Shown here: piece after piece, positions 59,960 through 64,000 of the stretch
How the letters are laid out: each line of letters begins with the position of its first letter
Position numbering within the stretch: the first letter of the stretch is position 1
Source of the DNA: Annona cherimola
Lineage: Eukaryota; Streptophyta; Magnoliopsida; Magnoliales; Annonaceae
Length of the DNA: 64,000 nucleotides
Assembly (NCBI GenBank): GCA_030490835.1
Contig: CM059973.1
Span: 86,191,141 to 86,255,140, forward strand
Reading direction: 5' to 3'
Notes under the pieces: generated by a model
What the model was told of the DNA's origin: nothing
Seen by the model: only the letters and a program-made list of their open reading frames with translations
The model's database searches: none
Program-made: the position numbers and the translations under genes

Positions 59960-60761
59960 AAGTATCATTTCCCACAGTTTTGAACAGCATGAAATTAATG
60001 GTCGTGGCTGGCATTTGCTGATTATTACAGTTCATCAATCAATGCCAACACATGAAGTAGGAAATCAATTCAAGTCATATATATAACAAGCCTCGGAAGA
60101 AGAATATCGTATTCGAAAATATGTTCATAATTCTCTAAACAGGCTAGGCAGGGTCAACTTTCATACTAATTATATTCTGATGAGTTACACAGACATCTAT
60201 AGATGACTTCTTCTATGGAGGCTTGAACATGAACAGAAACGTGATTTAGTAATAATCGAGATGCACACACAAGTAATGACGGGCTTCTGACATGGATGCT
60301 TGAACATGGAAACATGCATGATATTCCCATGAGTTATTTACATGCATGGGATGGGCCGGACTTCAATTTTATGCACGCTTCACCCCACAACTCAATCAAG
60401 TGATACAACTAACGAAGACAATCCATTTATTAATACGTAATCAAGCAACTACAAACTAGCTAGCCAGCCTTCGAAAACACATTATTTATGCATGTACATA
60501 CATACACCATCATGGTTTCCTAAACATATGTAGGAGTAGACCCCCATAGAATTTTACAACTGCACAAACACACTTACACGTAGATGATGATAATTTGATG
60601 AGTTACACAGACATGGGCATGGAGTTCCTAGTTCCTTCTGCTATATATATGGAGAGATTACCACACAACTAAAAAGTTTACATTTTCTACGGACAAAATT
60701 GGGAGAGAAACCGTGTGTTAGGCAGTAGAATTTTAGGCCACATCTCCCCGGCCCCATGCTG
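59960..60761. other. Intergenic, likely includes MYB 3' untranslated region
   Basis: The part next to 60761 is the probable 3' end of the minus-strand MYB transcript. GATGAGTTACACAGACATCTA at about 60178 and TTTGATGAGTTACACAGACATGG at about 60595 are short direct repeats. No other frame. Confidence 0.4.
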
Positions 60762-62122
60762 CTACCAGGAAACAGATGGATCATCCATTGAAACCCATAG
60801 CTTGAGATCTTCTTCCTCTTTCCAGGTGGAATCATAGTAATAGTAATTCCATGCTGGGGAAGGAATCGAAGAGCAAGAGAAGTTGAATCCGTGGTTCATG
60901 GAGCTCTCATCCAATAATGAGTGAGACATCAAACCTGCCGCGGGCGTCGAAGTCGAATCGATTTCCTTCCAAATCTGTTCCATGGAGTCGTAGGTTTTAG
61001 CTTCTTCCTCCTGGCTAGTTTCTTCCTCTTGCATAGTTATGTCACTGTGCCCAGTAGTACTACTACTATTGTTCGTACCTCCCATTTGGTTTACAGCTTC
61101 ATGAGATGAGGAATCCTCCGCCGCTGTGGGATTAGTAGGAAACGAGGAGGATTGGCAAAGAGAAGATGAGGAAGAGGAGGGAGATAGAGCTCGTTTTCTC
61201 TCCTGGGCCTTCTTCCTCATGTGGGTTCGCCAGTAGTTCTTGATCTCATTGTCAGTGCGGCCAGGCAATTTCCTTGCAATCCGAGACCACCTGCAATATG
61301 ATTAATGAGTTAATAACAGTGCTAATTTAGTGATCTTAGGTCGTCATTTATAATTATAATAATCAACCCCCTCTTCAAGAGATAAGCTTTAGCGGGCCAC
61401 TAAGTCAGCACTACCTAAAAGTAGTATTACACGAATGACCCACATAGGGGAAAAAACCACCCATAATTTCATGGCAATATTGAAGGATAGAAACAAAGAA
61501 CAGATATGAAAACGTACCCACAAGTAAAATAATAGCATGGATTGGAGTTCTATTCATGATACAAAAACCCAAAATCAGGACAAGAACCCCTATTGAAAAG
61601 GGTAAATCTAGTGAATAGATGATGATGAAATTAAGCAAAGCTAACCTATTGCCCCAGCGGGAGTGCAATTCGAGGACGAGGCGCTCTTCCTGGGGAGTCA
61701 TGCGGCCACGTTTAAGGCCAGGATGCAAGTAGTTAACCCATCTCAACCTGCAACTCTTTCCTGTTCGATTCAAACCTACAACACGCAAAAGTAGCAGTGG
61801 GGGTTAAATCGGCAGGTCTTCAGACCCCATCCCCACGTTTCAAATAAGCCTACCTAGCTAGCTAGCCATCAACATCAGCATGGATGGGAGAAGATCATTT
61901 TAAGTTGGATATGATCATGAGGGAGGGATGGAGGGAGAGAGTGAGTGAGAGAGTCCGATTGATACACACTTTTTTTGGTTGTCAAACCCCCACACCGCCC
62001 AAACCTGACACTTTAGCGATGAAGTCCCATCGCCGTTCACCCAACAGCCCTACAGCACACACCAGTTGAAAGTCTTCTTGCTCTGTCCATGGCCCTTTCC
62101 TAGTTGTCTCTTCTGCACCCAT
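60762..62122 (-). CDS. MYB59: R2R3-MYB transcription factor, MYB48/MYB59 type
   Basis: Nuclear DNA-binding regulator. Minus-strand exons are 62122-62005, 61775-61646 and 61290-60762, with GT-AG introns of 229 and 355 bp; 258 residues. R2 spans about residues 8-60 with Trp12, Trp32, Trp52; R3 spans about 61-110 with Met65 in the first Trp position, then Trp84 and Trp103. [40 protein letters not shown] and the acidic tail motif [10 protein letters not shown] followed by PSPAWN match Arabidopsis MYB48/MYB59. That pair is known for alternative splicing within the MYB domain and for roles in root growth and ion response. Between domain and tail lie a Ser-rich run and a Gly/Asn/Ser linker. Closest paralogue unresolved. 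Confidence 0.95.
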
Positions 62123-62257
62123 CTCTTCTATTTCTCCTCTTTCTCTATCTCTAGCTTTTCTTCCAACGCACTAACTCTCGCAAGATATCCTCCTCCTTTT
62201 TATCTCTGATGGATTCCTTCCCGCCTCTACTTTCTCCCGACCCACCAGCTCTACCTC

Positions 62258-62265
62258 TATATATA
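62258..62265 (-). promoter_or_regulatory. Probable TATA box of the MYB gene
   Basis: TATATATA lies 136-143 bp upstream of the ATG on the minus strand, giving a leader of roughly 100 bases that is GA-rich in the transcript (CT-rich on the plus strand at 62090-62215). Confidence 0.6.
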
Positions 62266-62754
62266 CCTCAATTGGTATGTTTTGGTGACGTCACTCCCCA
62301 TTCCAAATTAAACGATATTATCTATGCTTTTTTTAAAAATAAATAATTAATAAATTTCCCTATGCGATGTTGATGGAGTTGAGTGTGATGGATGGTGTGA
62401 TTCGGATTTGATTTACAATGTTCGACACTCGGGAAAAAAAAAAAAAAAAAAAAAAGAGGCCAAAGATTGCTTGTTGTTGCTGGGACAACCAGCTGATATA
62501 GGAGATTAATTAGTATTGGGCTGCAGCTCAATTCCATGATGAGGCCTATGATGTTGAAGGAACTAACAATCACATTGAGAAGCCCACAAGTTCAAACTAT
62601 AGACTGAGAAGCAGAATGACTGCATCTTGTTTAGTGGAGGGTGAATGCACGCCCATTATCTTCCTATCCATATTTTTGTTTATTTAAGAGGAGTTATATA
62701 TATACACGCCATTTATGTAGGATAACGTTTGATAGTATATCCTGGAATGGGTCC
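62266..62754. other. MYB upstream region
   Basis: Non-coding. Includes a poly(A) run at about 62433-62455 and a TATATATATACAC tract near 62695. TGACGTCA, a perfect cAMP-response/TGA-type palindrome, occurs at about 62286-62293, just upstream of the TATA box. Confidence 0.5.
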
Positions 62755-63545
62755 CTATGGGTCTAGGTGCTATTCTCAGAAATTCGGAAGAGGGGGGGAG
62801 GTGGGTGCGGCGGCGGTGGAGTTTTCTAGCAGCACAAACATGCAAAATTCCCGAGGCTGATGATCCTTTGGAGATGGAGGCCTGGAGCTACAGATTAAAC
62901 GGCTCATCATCGAAAGCGATTCCCGAATATCAATCAACTTTTTGAGGGAGGATCACTAGATTTTCTCACCGGTTGGGACCTCATTCGGGAGATCAAACAG
63001 CTTGATGGGCTCAGCCCTGATTTCCCGTGATGGGAGCATACACGCTCAATGCTCCCGGTGCATATATCTATTTTTTAATTTTTTTTTGAAATTTTTTATA
63101 AAACTGTTAACTTAAGTGTATTTAACATATGTATCAATTTTTAACATTTTTAGAGTATTTTAGATATTTATTTTTTATTTTTGAAAATCAGTGATATTTT
63201 AGTAATTTTAAATTATCTAAAATGTCACTGATTTTCAAAAATAAAAAATAAATACCTAAAATACTTCAAAAATGACAAAAATTTATACACATATTAAATA
63301 CACCTAGATTAACAATCATTTTTAAAAAAATTTAAAAATAAATAAAAAATGAGTATATGCGTCTGGGAACATTGAGCGCCGTATCCAATTTTTCTTTCCA
63401 ACTTGTTAAAAGAACTGGCAATAGAGTCGCTTACACTTTGGCTGAACATGCATCTTTGGGTGATGAAACGTGTAATACCTGGTGGGGTAATCCAACTCTT
63501 TTTTTGTCATCTATCCTTTGTAAAGATTCTCTGCTTTTGGAATGA
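62755..63545 (+). pseudogene. LINE RNase H remnant interrupted by a fold-back element
   Basis: 62757-62880 reads GLGAILRNSEEGG...FLAAQTC...DDPLEMEAWS. After a frame change it continues LQIKRLIIESDSRISINFLRE, and after another LDFLTGWDLIREIKQLDG. Past an inserted element, 63384-63545 gives NFSFQLVKRTGNRVAYTLAEHA, the end of the RNase H domain, and a stop. The frameshifts and the insertion show it is dead. It belongs to the same protein family as 18407-19190 and 49685-50255, but is a separate copy. Confidence 0.8.
63030..63387. mobile_element. Fold-back element inserted in a LINE remnant
   Basis: Tips GGGAGCATACACGCTCAATG and, inverted, TTGGATACGGCGCTCAATG. The core TTAACTTAAGTGTATTTAAC and ACATATGTATCAATTTTTA is mirrored by TTTATACACATATTAAATAC. 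The GCTCCCGG tip word relates it to the copy in DAPF intron 4. A target duplication is not clear. Confidence 0.8.
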
Positions 63546-63599
63546 AATTATAGGATCTTTCGAATAAAAAAAATTTTAATCACTTTCTTTAACATAATT

Positions 63600-64000
63600 T
63601 GTTTTATGATGAAACCGAGAATCATTTAAATTAAAGTTTTGGATGCGTCATACCCTCTTAAAACTAAATACATACAACCATGTGTAAGAGGGACGAGTTT
63701 ATAGAAGTGGTTCTAAATAACTCCCTCAAATTTTAAAATTTTGAAGCTTAATAAAAAGTTCAATCCATTCATTATATTAAACACTATTTGTTTAATTAGG
63801 AGACCAAGTTTCATTTAAATCCAATATGTACATAGGTTATTTTGTTTTAAAATAGGTATATTTATGTGTAGATTAGGAAAAAATATTTTAAGTAATTCCA
63901 TAGAGCATTACAATATTATAATCTAGGTAATCTTTCAGTTATACACAATAATAATATTTCAAAAGTTTATATCTTGAATTAAATATTCAAAATTAATGTA
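63600..64000 (+). mobile_element. Diverged TA-tract MITE at the window edge
   Basis: CCATTCATTATATTAAACAC, TTCATTTAAATCCAATATGT and TTGTTTTAAAATAGGT follow the core order of 7023-7376, with heavy divergence. It may continue beyond the window. Confidence 0.4.

Overview
The window is nuclear DNA of a flowering plant. The evidence is GT-AG introns, a plastid-targeted lysine-pathway enzyme, a vacuolar aquaporin, an R2R3-MYB regulator, and AT-rich intergenic DNA packed with plant transposons (hAT, Mutator-like, PIF/Harbinger-like, CACTA-like, Ty1/copia and non-LTR remnants). I cannot assign a genus.

Three complete genes can be read through all their exons. (1) 5778-6785, plus strand: a 252-residue tonoplast aquaporin of the TIP1 class, 3 exons. 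(2) 28564-35271, plus strand: plastid diaminopimelate epimerase (DAPF), 9 exons, 356 residues, both catalytic cysteines present, introns swollen by transposons. (3) 62122-60762, minus strand: an R2R3-MYB of the MYB48/MYB59 type, 3 exons, 258 residues. They belong to unrelated processes (vacuolar water transport, lysine synthesis, transcription) and are not co-organised.

The rest is mostly mobile DNA. 0.4-1.9 kb: two hAT-like elements with 8-bp target duplications. 7.0-9.4 kb: a cluster of related ~350-bp elements sitting in (TA)n tracts, two of them forming a ~1 kb palindrome. 12-13.3 kb: two more hAT-like elements. 13.8-15.7 kb: a terminal-inverted-repeat element with GC-rich, possibly captured sequence (Pack-MULE candidate). 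18.4-19.2 kb: C-terminus of a LINE. 20.6-31 kb: several fold-back elements, some nested in older elements, and a diverged repeated unit. 36.8-37.6 kb: a hAT-like element with a perfect 8-bp duplication and an internal telomere-like tract. 43-47 kb: a Mutator-like and a CACTA-like element. 50.8-56.1 kb: a nearly full-length but defective Ty1/copia retrotransposon between matching target duplications. Two further LINE RNase H remnants (49.7 and 62.8 kb) are each interrupted by a small element.

The most unusual features are a family of about eleven fully self-complementary elements that share a core but carry different palindromic tips, and the copia element, whose 5' LTR end lies in inverted orientation. 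I found no tRNA, rRNA, CRISPR array or evidence of a novel multigene system. Exon boundaries were set by eye from reading frame and splice consensus.
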